A stretch of 64,000 nt of DNA from Schistosoma mansoni (Eukaryota; Platyhelminthes; Trematoda; Strigeidida; Schistosomatidae), in contig NC_031499.1 in assembly GCF_000237925.1 (NCBI RefSeq), forward strand, positions 868,001 through 932,000, written 5' to 3'. Positions 1 through 14,000 of the stretch are shown here, piece after piece. Position numbers and translations under genes: made by a program. The notes beneath the pieces are model-generated. The model had not been told where the DNA came from, did no database searches, and saw only the letters and a program-made list of their open reading frames with translations. The stretch's first letter is position 1, and each line of letters opens with the position of its first letter.

Positions 1-1508
1 CATCATAAAATTTAGCCGATAATAAGTTTCATAAAAGGCGTCAGGGTTCCATTATCTCTCCATCTTTCATCTCTATTAAAAAAGCTTTCCTCTTTGACTC
101 AGAAGCTGTGTTTATCCCAGATGTTTCTTATTTTACAAACAAACGCTAATTATTTTATTACATTTTATTCATTCTTAACTTCATTGTCTTAAATAACTTC
201 TTGTTTATTTTTTTATGTTATACAACAATTACAGGTTCTATTTTCTTCATTTTATCACATTCCTCTTTGCCCAAATTTTTCAAATTATTGATCACTCCAT
301 AGATTTCTTTCATTTTAGTAACCAATGTACTCAATAATCTGTCTGAAATATAAGTTGGTCACCTTTTTCCCAATTTTTGTGGTTGCTCCTAATTCTATCA
401 AGGTAAATTTAAATTTATAAGTTAGAATTTCATTGCTAAATATAGTATGTATGCAAAGACAATAAATTGAGATTTTCATTCTGGCTAATAAAATATATGG
501 TAAGAGTTTATTCCGGTGGAAGTATAATAAGTATCTCTTGAGACTAGTTAGTTTCATCATTACTACTTATACTAAACTATTCAACGTGTTATCATACAAA
601 ACTTAAGTGGCAGTGCAAAAAATGTCAGGTGTTTATTTTTCTTTATATTGTGCTATTTTACGAAAAAAAGGGCCTATTATTAATACGTTTTTAACAGACT
701 AGAATTTTTCTAATAAGTTTATCCACCAATGTTTATAGATGTCAAATCCACTCCACTCCTGTTTCATGCACATAGTTCCCTTTATTTTCTTAAAGAGAGC
801 AAGAATGAAGATTAGTGCAGAATAATATGAATTCATTTTATTTCGTTAGGTTCTCATCAGCTCTTTACAACCTGGAATATTTTAAAATCGAAGTTATTAT
901 AGATATTGGCATACTTATAAATACGAGGGTGATTACAGATGAATATATGTGTATAATGATGTAGCGAAGATTTCAATAGAGTTAATAGGGTCATGAAAAT
1001 TTTGTTTCGGATAATTAAAGTTTAGGAGGGAAAGTTCCAGAACATTGAGATAGTGATTAGAGCCCATGAAGTTAACAAATATTAGATGATTGTGTAATGA
1101 AGCAACTGAAAATAGATTAGTAATATGACATCATGTTTGATTATATGAAGAAAATTACACTTTTTCTACTCCTTACTACTACATATTGACTGTGCTACAA
1201 TTTCACATCATGTGAGATTTAAGCTAAATTTGTAGTTTACATCACTGACTGATTTTACTTAGATGAACATTGAAGCATATAGCTCGTTATGAGTTTTTGC
1301 GCACAACTCAGATTAAGATCGAATGCGGGATTACTAGGCCTCGCCGTGATGATATCTCCGTAATATGGACTGCATACTGAACAATCCTAATAAGCTTCCT
1401 ATCGAAAGATAGTTTTTTACATACATAATTCATCTAAACATATTAGATTGACTACCAGTGAATCACTGCGCTTTTTTCTGTAACTCCTTTTTATCTGTTT
1501 CTTTAAAG
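1..1508. other. AT-rich non-coding DNA, probably an intron of the PDZ gene
   Basis: No coding exon, RNA gene or recognisable repeat was found. The first coding exon to the right begins in the middle of a PDZ domain, so this stretch is most simply read as part of the preceding intron; the upstream exons are outside the window. Confidence 0.5.
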
Positions 1509-1640
1509 AGTAATATTTTGGTCCATGAAGTACACTCTGGTGGAGCTGCTGCACGTGATGGTCGGCTTCAAGTTGGTGACCGTTTATTAGCTGTCAATGG
1601 AATCGATCTTCGTGAAGCTACTCAGAAAGATGCTACAAAG
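1509..1640 (+). CDS. PDZ gene exon a: second half of PDZ unit 1
   Basis: An acceptor ends at 1508 (a second AG at 1510 is possible) and the donor is GTAGAT at 1641. The 44 codons include HEVHSGGAAARDGRLQVGD and LLAVNGIDLREAT, the alpha-A helix and following strand of a canonical PDZ fold. The domain start with its GLGF-type loop must be on an earlier exon. The exon ends in phase 0, and the next intron is only 155 bp. Confidence 0.8.
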
Positions 1641-1985
1641 GTAGATATCACGTGTGTTTTTTATGTTTTTTTTTGTTCTTATGACTTCTTTTTACCCGTT
1701 ATTCCCGCTAGGAATTCCACACATTGTCTTCGTAAAATTTAGTCTTCAATTCTTGTTCTGTTCAACTTTTCATCTATATTTACTTCAATTACCAGATTAT
1801 ACGAACAGCTGATGACTGTATCCAATTGGTTGTGTACAGAGATCCTGAACCACAATATATAAATCAAGGTGTATTCGAGTGTCATAGTGTTCACTTGAAA
1901 CGTGATATGCCCGGACAAAGTTTTGGTCTGTCATTGATTGGTCGACCTCATTATTCAACCGGCACGGCTATTGGCGGCATTGTAA

Positions 1986-2024
<39 letters not shown>

Positions 2025-5000
2025 ACACTTATTATTCAATTGTTATTATTACCTATATATTTTTTGTCTTTTCCGCATATCTGTCATGTGGACGATTATT
2101 ACCTAAATGTCTGATCCTTAAATTACTTCCATTTTCCTACTTTTCTTTAACCTCAAGATTATCACGCAACCTTTTGATACTTAAAATCTGTGAGGTCTTT
2201 ATATTGTGATCTCTTTCTATTCTACTTTAGACTTACATATTGATTGAACCACCATAAATACGATTGTACAAATCATTGAAGAGAACGTTTTCCCTGGATT
2301 TCCTTCTGTATTCAGTAGAATAATGGATTTCTTCTGCTATTTTTCCGATATTTTCTAAAACAAAACGTTCTTAAAATCTCATAGTGCTCAAATAGTTGCG
2401 TCTTGTAGGAGTTAGTTGGCTTACTGTAGATCAAAGCTGACCATGGTTTTATGGTCGACCTCATTTATTTATGATTGATAGTTTCTTGCGAAATAGTGTT
2501 CCAATAATCATCATTAGTTCAAACTTTATTCAATATAAAATAACAATCATTTGAAGTTAAGAACACATCCTCCCTTTGAATATGCATGGAGTGTAGGACT
2601 TTTTTTATTACCTTTACTGAAATAATTCCTCACCATTCGATTTTTCACCTACCTTATGTTCATAATGATCCATAGAATATTTCGATTGCTTCAATTCTTT
2701 ATTTTACAACGTTTAATTTTACTGGTCAACAGAGTGATTTGGGTCATTTTGTGATTCTTTTTGAATTTCATGCATTTCATGCCATTTTTCATCGAAATAT
2801 GACCATGATATTTCACACTTTTCTCTGTTCTATGGTTTGTTTGCTCCTTTTCTGTAAGCAGATAGAGAATAGTCCAGCTGCTCGTTCAAATCTTTTAGAA
2901 GTTGGTGATATAATTTTAGAAATTAATGGTTGGGATATGCGTTTGGCTAAATCAGATGAAGTAGTCAATTTATTAAAGGTTAGTTAGTGTTGCTTTTTCA
3001 GTGAATGTGGGTTCGAGATTGTAGGTTATATAGTTGTACAACAATATAAATTTAGTTACAAGCATACTACTTATTATAGAAAATGTTTAAATTTCTTGTC
3101 ATAGATTTAATGTCTGTGGGTGTTTTGACAATGTGTCGATTACTTCAAAAGGCTGAACTTCATTTACTCATAAGTGCTTGTTTGTACGCGGGTGTGTGAT
3201 AATATGGGGGCACTAATTTTATTTATTTAAACACATAAATATTGGTGCAAGGGGGCACCAGATATATATGCGCCACACGAAACAATGAAAATGGGAAGAG
3301 AAAGCGGTAAGATGCGTAATAAAAAAAGTAATGGTGAGGGAAACTGAAATGTACAACCAAAAGAACTCTCTCAATTAAGGAGGTTATAACCACTCTTTAT
3401 GCAGAAAGTAAAAGAAGGTTACAGCAGGATCGCCATTGGCTTCTATTCTGAGCCATATTTCCGCTTTTCCCAACCAGTCCCAGCGTTGGCAAATAATGCA
3501 CGACGTGGAATTCTCTGGGACGACATTCGTAGAACATGTCCAAGTCACCGAAGTCGGTGTTTCAAAATGGTGACACCAATTGAATTATCGTCTCTGCGCC
3601 CGAACACACGATGCCGAACCTCTGCATTACTAACATGGTGTTGCCACTGAATGTCAGCAATCCTTTCGGAGACAACGATGATCGAACACAGAGAGACGTC
3701 TAACATCCTCAACTCGGAGAGGCCAGGTTTCACAAGCATAGAGCAAAACTGCTCTCACCGACGCGTTGTAGATCCGACCTTTTACAGCCAGACTAACATC
3801 ACGAAGGCGCCAAAGATGGCCCAGATTGGCATAAGCCGCTCTGGCTTTCATTATACGTGCATCAATCTCATCACTCACGCCCCCACCAGCACTTATGTAG
3901 CTACCTAGATACACGAACTTCTCAACTACTTCAATCTGCTCACCATCTAGGGTGAGTACAGAATTAGATTCCTGCCAGTCTTGTAGGAGTACTTTGCACT
4001 TGGAGGGTGCAAAGCGCATACCGCACCTGCGGATACTGATTGCCAACTGATTAAGTGCAGATTGCATGTCTTGGGCATTATCGCACAGTAAGACAATATC
4101 GTTCGCATACTCAAGGTCGAGAAGTCGTTCTCCAGGCAGCAGATTCACGCCATTACTTACATCCATCAGAGCTGTTTCCAGGATGTCGTCGATGGCAAAG
4201 TTGAAGAGTAATGGTGAGATTGGGCAACCCTGCCTAACCCCACTGCTCGAATGGAACAAGAGAGAGAGGTGGTTGTATGCCCTCACTCTGCCTGAGATGT
4301 TTGTATACAGGGCCTTTAAGATGTTAATGAACTTCTCAGGCACACCTTTCTTCAATAGACAATCCCAGAGAACAGTCCTGTCCGAATCGAAGGCGGATCT
4401 GATATCAAGAAACACTACGATTGTTGGCCTGTGATAAGTATGACGGTGTTCTAACATTTGGCGGAGGGTGAAGATGTGATCAATGCATCCTCGACCAGAA
4501 CGAAAACCAGTCTGCTCCTCGCGAGTCAATCGTTCTCGGGTTTTAAACAACCTACGAAGAATGGCAGAAGCCAATAGTTTGGACGCAATCGGAAGTAGAC
4601 TTATCCTCCGATAGTTGTTACAGGAACGACGTGAACCCTTTTTAAGGATAGGGACAACTATCGTCTCATTCCATGACTTCGGAACGCTCTCTAGCTCCCA
4701 GACCTTTGCAAACAACACAGTCAATTCCTTAGTCAGAAATTCACTACCATCTTTAAAAAGAGCCGGAGATAAGTCATCTGGGCCCGGTGATTTGTAGCGT
4801 TTCAATAGTTAGAGTTCCTTGGGGACTTCTGCCTCATTTGGTGGATCAGTCGTCACCGGCGATGGAGGGCAGGACCATCTGGTCGATGCTGCCGGAGCAA
4901 CAGGCTAGTTGAACTGCCCTTCAAAGAATTCCGCCCATCGTCCAAGCCGTCGACAGTTGCAACCAGTTTACGAACATCAATATTTTGATGACGGTCAATT

Positions 5001-8000
5001 CGTTGGCCACTGAAAAGTAAGGTAAGATTGGCGCAGACCAGGGCATGATCAGACTCCAGATAGGTAATCCAAAAGGAGCGGCAGTCTTGTACACAACCAC
5101 GCCAGCGGTAGCTGATCGCGATGTGATCAATCTGAGTTCAGGCTTGAGATGCAGAGGGAGGGCACCAGGTGGCACATCGGCGATGATTGTGCCGGAAGTT
5201 AGTGCTAGCCAGAAACAGGTTGTGGTCTGTGCACAGTTGCAGCAAACAGTCCCCGTTATCTGTCCTGCAACCAACAAGTCCTCATCAGCCATCCAAAAGA
5301 CTCCCTTATGTGCCTAGACGCCCGACCTGTGCATTCAAGTCTCCGGCTAGTACTACAATATCTGTCGAACGCGCTTTCTGGAGAAGAACATTTAACTGGT
5401 GTTAGAATTCATCCTTGGTTGCATCCGGGCTGCAATCTGTCGGGGCATAGGCGGAGATGACGAAAAGACACCGTTTCTCACGCCGATTTCTTCTCACTTT
5501 GATGGAGCTTTCTTATCTAACAACACATAACCGACTGTTAATGAGGATCCAATGGATTAGTGCTGCCTCAGCTCTAGCGCTTAGTGCTACACCAACGCCA
5601 GCAAGACGAGACGAAGATGTGACAGGGTTCCTAGATAAACGTACGTGAAAAAAGCTTTTCGAATCGATAGAGAGCGGATTTGTAGTACTTCACTAGAGTC
5701 TTGAATACAAGTCTCGGATAGACAACAAACGTCAATATTAAGACTTTCCAAAGAAATAGCCAGCCCTATCTGTTATCCGATCTACATTAGTGTGCGAATG
5801 TTGAAGGAGGCCAGTTTGAACGGCGTACGTGGTTTCAGAAAAACTGGTTCAGTATTCGTATTCAATAGAAGCATTCACGTTCGACCAGACAGTAACTGGA
5901 GATCGTTTAGATGAAACAGAGTTTCGACCGTGAGCGAGCTGCTGCATACGTTGGAAAGTAAGGATACACAAGATTAAGAATTAAAGAGAGTGAGTAAGCG
6001 TGGTAAATAATAATAATAACAATAATAATGTAAATTGTCTGACTTTTAGTGTTAACAAGAAAATCATCGTGAGCAAAAAAATGTTATTTCATATGTATGC
6101 GCGAGGGCCCGGGTGCCCAAACCGAAGCAGGTGGTCTTCTCAGGGGGCCACACCCCGAGCCTTCGACCTTAAAGTCTAACCCACAAGGCAGTGGAGCATC
6201 GTGAGGAGATGCAGTCCCATGGTAGCCGGTGACCAACGGTTGGTTCATACGCCATTTGTTCCTTCACGATGCTGGAGGCCATGTACACCATTGGTTTGGA
6301 ATCAAGGTTACCCAACTCCCCTAGATGGAATATCCGTGTAAACCGACCCGGCAAAAGCGTCGGACATTCGCTTTTCGTTCTCTCAGTTTCTTAAACAACA
6401 CCCCCGCCACGAGAAGGCAGTGAGTAGGACTTCCCTGGCAGAGGCTGTATACGCGTGGCCATGTGAGAGCGTTTCGAGAGAAGGGTGGCCCCTCCCTATT
6501 CTCGGCCGTACTAGGGCATTAATATTGAAGTTGATTTTGGACTTCATATAGTTAATTTTTAAAAGAATAATTGCCTTTAAATGGGGTAAAAAAACATTAC
6601 AAAGTTAATGCATTGAACTGTTCTTTCACCAGTTTTTAGTAATATCAAAATTCGGCATCATCAAACACTTACACAATCAATCCAATTAGTATGGTTAGTA
6701 AAGTAAATACTTATCCACTTTCTTGATTCCTATAGCCCCACAACTTTTGGAACCGAAACAAATAAGGAGTGACTTAGAGTTTCTGTTTTGTTTCCAATGG
6801 TTGTTTGGTCACAAATGACCTTGATGTCATCGAAACCTCTGTGAAAGAGGTCAGTATTAGTAGTCGTTTGACTGTTTTAGCAGTCATATTAAGAAAGACA
6901 GTTCATGCAGTTTAGCTTGAAAGTTCGGGTTTCTCAACAGCTCAATAATAGATGAATTCATTTATTGAAGACTCTCTTTTTACCTTTTTTTCAAAATATG
7001 AGAGATTTCGAATCAGAGACAGCTTTCTTGCTTTTATTTCGTAAATATCCAACTTTCATTCATACTTGTCGATTGCATTCACTTGGTCAAATTAGCTGAC
7101 TGACTGCTAAAAAAAACCCTTTGAAATTTATTTAAAGTCATGGCAGGTGGAGTTTTACCCTGTTAGGAACAGGAAAGCCTCTGTCGGTGACATCACATGG
7201 TCATTATGCGTTGACCGAAGTTGGAACTATAGACTTTTACATTCCGATTCAGTGTGATCGAAAAGCAACTCCTCACCACGAAAACGTTCTAGATTAAATC
7301 CCAATCGGAGCTATGTGTTCCCACTGCTACTATTCCCATACCAGGTCAAAATAATCATCCATTACTTCCTGGTTTTAGTTGTCCTTGACTTGATATCAGT
7401 CAGTGGAGGAAACTACTTTAACTTATTGACTCTATTATTTTAAATTGAGTGGAAAAGACATTCGATATGTTAATAACATATCATATTGTTTTACTTTATA
7501 ATAGAAGTCCTTTTGGTCTAAATGGATAGGTCTAATGATCTATGATTTAGGTAACTACTATATATATAGGCTATCTAACATACACCGCATTTGTCATTTT
7601 TGTACACTTTATTTGTAGTGAATATTCGACAATTAATCTTTCCAAGACCATTAGAATTACAAATAACAGATATATTACCATAGCATATTTTTAGTTAGTG
7701 ACAGTTAATCCACTATAGAATATATATATAACATTAATTTTAATGAGATAATATGTGAATGATAGTTTATTCACGGATTTGATCTCCAATTAAAATTTTA
7801 AATCTTGATAAACATATTGTATTTATGCCTTTATTTATTTGTCATTACATAAATCAATGATTATATTTATTCATGATTATGTGTTTAATCTTTTTTTTTG
7901 CATACAGAATGCACATAACGATGTGAAATTATTGATTGGACGTTACAAAACTGGGCCATCAATGCATGGTATGTTGTTATAAAACATTTGTGTTTTATTT

Positions 8001-11000
8001 TGTTCATAAATTTGATCTTATTTACTAAACAAACCTCCACCTTTTGTACTTGTGTTGGTGGACATGATCGGTGACCAATAAATTATGAAGTTGATTAAGT
8101 ATGTTGATTTTATCATAATAGTTAAGACTCAATAATAAAGTTTTTGTGATGAAAATTTATTCATGAAACTTATTTTTTACTTTGAAATAATAAAAAGAAA
8201 GACGAATTCACTCATCAACTGGTTGAATATGTAATAATAATGAATTTAAATGATCACTCATATACAAAATATTCAAATGATGTTAATATAACTTTGTAGA
8301 TGATTAATAAGTAATTATGAATGGAAATGAAAACTATGTAATCATTCATTCTCTAAAATTCATTTTATTTTTAAAGTTGGTGATTGAAGGGATTATTATA
8401 TAAAGGCTAAGAGGTGTAATCTTTACATCTTCAACCAATTGTATGTTTTTGTTTAATCTCGATTTATCTGGATTGTTGGCTAGTTTTTTATAACACTTTC
8501 ATGAATGAATGATCAATATCGTTTTGCTTTATGGTTTTAAATATTTTTGTAATTTTGTTAGTGATGATACAGAAACATGAATCTATGAAGTTCAAAAGTA
8601 AAGGAGTGAAATTAATACGACTTATGGTTGTAGAAAGCTTGTAGAGGGTTAATTCCTCTATATCTGACTCAAGTAAATAGTATCCCGTTTAACTGAGTTT
8701 TTTAATGCAGGCTAAATTTCCTAGTAGAATAATGGGTTTACTCGAGATTATTCAAATGCCTGAAGACCAGTTATAGAGATAGTTTATTGTTAAAGATTGG
8801 TAAAATCCACAAGCGTGCAGGAAGCAAGCAAACAAGGAAACGAGTATGCGTGAGTGTTAAAAATCCATGTATATTTTTGAGTGTCAATTGATTGTGGATA
8901 AATTGATTTTCTGCGTGTTACAACTAATGGGAGAATAGATTAAGGATTGATGTGCAGACACGCGCTCAATCAAACTCACACATAAATTCACATAGTAGAT
9001 TAAATGTCTAAATTACAGTAAGCCAATAAATAATACATTAGTTAGACGGGCTCACTAGAAGCCCTACATCGAAAATGTATCTTTACATTATAACTTAAGG
9101 ATACTTCTTTTCTTCTACAATTGATTATAAAACGTATTGCCTGAGGATTACCACACACGCATTAATTATGAGTTTCTCACTTCAAGACACTGTTAGTTGA
9201 ACAGTGAATAACTCAATTACCTGACAACACTCTCTAGCCTTTTTCTAACTTGTGAATTTACCAGTAAACACCAAAGTGCACTACGTCTGAATAATTTTTG
9301 CTTTTTATTATAATTGTTTACTACTGACAAACAAAAATTGTTTTATCCGCCTCTTCTTTTATTTATTTTTTTTCTTGTACTGCTGTTGTGTTGGTCGTCA
9401 ATGTCGAAATTATTTTTATTGTCTTCGGTATTGTTGTTGTTTGTGATGATAACGATTACGTATTGTATATAATCTTCATATTTATCTTGCTTCATTTCGT
9501 TATTCCTTTGATTGGACCTTTCTGTTTACTCTTTCTGCACCATATTATCTAATGCATCTGTTTGCATATTTTATTCTATGAAATGCATTGTTGTTGTTCT
9601 CGTTAATATCATCCAATTCAATATTTCATTTCTCTGTATGTGTTCCTCATTGTCATTCATTATCGCTATATGTAGGCCGTTAGTTTTGGTCTATTTGTTT
9701 GCCTGCCTATTTATTCAGTCGCCACTCATTTCATTGTATATAATTAGACATATATAAATATTTGTAAATTATTTGATGTGAAATAATCTTTACAAAAAAC
9801 AAATAGACATATGCCTCACAGAAGCAAGTGAATGAATAAATGAATGGTTAACATAATAGGAGGGATGAAAATAATAAAAACTGTGTAAATTTTTTTACAA
9901 CTGAATCATATGATCTAAATCATAAACAATAGTTATGTAACAAAATGTTCAAATAATGAAATTGACTGTTTTTCTGCGCCGGCGACCATACCACGTTGAA
10001 AGCACCGGTTCTTGTCCGATCACCGCAGTTAAGCAACGTCGGGTCCGGTCAATACTTGCATGGGTGACCGGCTGGGAATACCGGGTATCGTCGGCTTTTA
10101 ACAACCAACACACACACACATTCTATTTCCCTGTTTCAGTTTGGGCACCTGGGCAGTATCACAGCCCTCACACAAATCAAATGAGATTTGTGCGGCGCAT
10201 ATCTGGTGCCCCCTTGTACCAATATTAGTGTGTTTAAATAATAATAATAACACTCCTTTGTTCTCCATAAAGTGTTCTCCCTCATTTCACGTGTTAACTT
10301 TGTTATTTTATAAATTTACTGTGGACGATTTATTTTAATTTTTCTTCTCAAGTTTTTAACTTTTCTGATCTCTTATGTAAGCACAAGTATAGTTACAACT
10401 TATATAAGAGTTTCAACTGATATGTGATGCAATAATGTACAAGTGTTACTATATGGTTGCACTGGAACCCTTTTTCTTTTGTTATTTTAATCACTTGTAC
10501 TTTAATGTAATTTCTAAACTATATACTGATTCACGTAGGCGTATACATGTATTATTAAATAGTTTTGCTAGTGTGTATTTGTTTGGAATTTCTGCATTGA
10601 TGTTTAAACGTTTGTGTTACGGTAGATATGAGCCAGCATGTGTGAATGCGTTTATCACTCGTTTTTAAAATCTCATCATAATACCCTTGTATTTGCATCC
10701 TGTATACGATGATCCCATAACAGAAAATATGAGTTTTTCCATATATCTGCATTTTATCTCATAGCCTATCCTCGAAATCGATTAAATGTCTATGTTGTTG
10801 TACTTGAACGTCGTCAATTCGGCTTTTGTAATGATCGTTCTCAGGTGGAAAAACCTTATTCCAATGATACTGATGCTCTTGTTGACTCTGTCTGTCAAAA
10901 AACTGAGGAAAATAAATTACGCGATTTAAAATCATCAACTGACTACTATATTACCGTAAAGAACGACCAGAAGATTAGTGGTGATGATGATAGTAATAAT

Positions 11001-14000
11001 GATGAAATAGCTTCAGCTGCATTTGGTTTGCGTATTCGTCAAGCGAATTCACAAGAATTACGGGACTCACACATTCGACTAATCGTGGATAGTATACAAC
11101 ATGATAGTCCAGCAGATCGATTAGGAATGATAATGGTGAGTAGTAGTTTTTGCTTCTCTTTTGTTTTAAGAATGTACATTAGGACTAAGAAGGTTCAAAA
11201 AAATACTCTGTTTTAAATAATTTTAATGATATGAATCACTTTCTTCAATATCATATATTTGACTATAGTAAATCTTCCACAGACGTTTGAGCAGGTTGAC
11301 AATGTCGTTTAATAAGACTGTACAGTTTTATTCATAGTTATTTTTTGAGATATACATTGTTGAACAAACAGATATTGTCTCATTAAGAAACCGTTGGATA
11401 ATTCCAAGTATCAAACTGTTGTTGTTTAACAGCCTGGCCCTAATAATAGTAATACTTTATAGGCGTTACATTCCTGTTCAACTAACAGTACAAATTCACT
11501 TCTGAACTGTCACTGGACTGCGAATTGTTTACATAGTAACAGTAATTACTTTTAGTTTAATAAATACGTAACCGAACTCACTGGCAAAAGTGGGACTTCA
11601 AGAAGTGAATATTCTAGTCAACTTATTACGACTGAGTTAGCATCACAAGGAAACTCAGCAATATGTTTTTGATGGAGTTTTGTTCTCTGAACTGGATGGT
11701 ATGGCTGTGGAGCTCTCATCGTCCTTCTGAACGACATCATCAGCACAAACTTCGGGTAGAAGTGAAGTGTTTGAATTTCTTCACATGTGGTTCACAGCTT
11801 GTCCTGTACACCTCGATATTGATTGGTTCTTGTCGACCTTAAATCTGTCATTGTTTATTTCTTTGTTTTGGTTGTATCTCCCATTGGTTTGATTTTTGTT
11901 CCTATGTTTCTGCATAATTTTCCTAATTGGTTGATAAATTGGATTGATTTCGATGTGCTTGTTTATTGCTGATTGACCTGAATGCCAAGCTTCTACATCG
12001 GACAAAGCGGACGCCCTCTACATCTTCGCCTGCATGAGCATCAATTAGCCATGACATGTCTTCACTCATATCAATACACGTGGACAACTGCGGACACACA
12101 TGTGGAGATTTCGGATAGAGGCAATTCCAAAAACACCAGAGAATTTTTAGAAGCTTGGCACTCAGGTCAATCATCAATAAACAAGCACATCGAAATCAAT
12201 CCAATTTATCAACCAATTAGGAAAATCATGCAGAAACATAGGAACAAAAATCAAACCAATGGGAGATACAACCAAAACAAAGAAATAAACAATGACAGAT
12301 TTAAGGTCGACAAGAACCAATCAACATCGAGGTGTACAGGACAAGCTGTGAACCACATGTGAAGAAATTCAAACACTTCACTTCTACCCGAAGTTTGTGC
12401 TGATGATGTCGTTCAGAAGGACGATGAGAGCTCCACAGCCATACCATCCAGTTCAGAGAACAAAACTCCATCAAAATTATCCACCTGAGCTACAAATCTT
12501 CTCCACCATCTCAGCAATATGTCTCGGTATCGTCTGAGACAATATTAAGTTTCCGTTAGTGGAATTTTCCGTTGGATGAATCAAGCAAATAATGTTATTA
12601 TCAATTAGATTTCTGTTTTGTTTTTATAAATCTTAAGGGCTAATCATTTTAATACTGGGAATTCTAGTTCTACTCATATTGATAGAAATAGTGACATTTT
12701 GAGTATGTTAAGGTTAATAATGAAGCAAAGAGATGATGAAAAAAATCTCAATTTTATAGATACTTCGTGACACAAAAATATATTATTCCACATAGTGGAG
12801 TTTCCAAATGTTTACTAATCTTTTCTTTTGTTTGTCTAGCCAGGTGATCGCTTATTAAGTATAGATCGTGAACCGGTGGATTGGTTGAACCCAACTCAAG
12901 TTGGCCAGCTATTAGCTAATCTACTGTATTGTACGATAGAATTTGGTCGTTTACCGTATTTCAACGCACCATTATCTGCTAACAATAATACTATATCAGA
13001 TAAATGTTTTAAGCATTCTCCACTACCAGTCACTTCATTATGTCCATCTCATCGAACTCAACAAGATGAACATGATATGTTCCCACCTAATCCACCTCCG
13101 TCACTAGAACTACCGACATTATTTGGTGGCGTTATGCCATGCATTGAAACACCAAGCTTTTTAAGAGATATGTGCACTTTGCCTGAACAACAAGATGAAG
13201 ATGGTGAACATTGTGTGAATGATAATCATTATCGGTTACGTGAATCTACTTGCTGTACAATTAATTCAAGCAATCAACAAGACCAAATTGATTCAATGTT
13301 AAATATGACACCTTTAAATGAAGAAGAAATTAAAAAGGCTTTGGAATTAGCTGAAAGAGGCAGCGGAGGATTTTTTGTACGACAGATTTATTTACCAGTT
13401 GCACCAGTTAATACTATCAATAACACCAATTCTAGTCGTACATCGAATATTCATTTAGGTTTACGTTTAGTTAGTGGTCCGGGTGTTAGTGGACCAGTTG
13501 TTGTTCGTATTGAGCCGAATTCATGTGCTTCTAGAACCAATATTCAGATTGGTGATCGTATTCTGGGTCTAGATGATAAACTGTTACTTTCTTTACGTCA
13601 AGATAATCATTCTGCTGATGATATACTATGTACGATTGAAAACGTTTGGATTACACGTTCAATGAATTCTCAGTTCACTTACGAACAAAATCCTTGTTGT
13701 TTAACAATTATTAGTTACCATAGTTTACCATTGTTCAGTTCACTTAGTAAACAAGAAAATGATGCCAAAATTGAGGAAGAGAATTCAAATAAAACCCTAG
13801 AAAATAATGCACAACTTACTATATCTTTAAAAAATTTACATCTAATCAATGGTAATGCCACTAATTGTCAATGTAGCATTAGTAGTATTGAAATGGGAAG
13901 TCCGGAAAATCCCATGATGTTATCTAATATTACTACTCCTTTACCATTTGAATCCAAATCACCCAGTAAGTTCTATCTCAGTATTTTATTTTAATAATTT

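Larger units (their letters stand above)
3218..5960 (-). mobile_element. Non-LTR retrotransposon (LINE A), internally deleted and mutated
   Basis: Reading on the minus strand: apurinic-type endonuclease remnants (about 5760-4965), a collapsed endonuclease-RT linker, the reverse transcriptase (4805-3654), a frameshifted RT C-terminus (about 3650-3400) and a 3' UTR ending in GTGTTTAAATAAATAAA at about 3225. Endonuclease frames are broken by shifts, and a deletion near 4965 joins the end of the endonuclease region to the segment just upstream of the RT. The 3' tail (3225-3290) is nearly the same as the tail of the SINEs elsewhere in this window. It lies in the intron between PDZ exons c and d, antisense to the gene. 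The same family forms elements B and C. Confidence 0.85.

Noticed and set aside
9512-9757. 81-codon plus frame in a PDZ intron
   Set aside because: T-rich low-complexity translation without any domain and lying between two well-supported exons.
12401-12440. CTGATGA box followed by a 6-bp stem (TCGTTC-AGAA-GGACGA) in the Penelope-like arm, looking like a hammerhead core
   Set aside because: The second box reads TGAGAG rather than GAAA, stem III does not close, and no NUH cleavage site is in place. Penelope-like elements can carry hammerheads, but this stretch does not satisfy the core.
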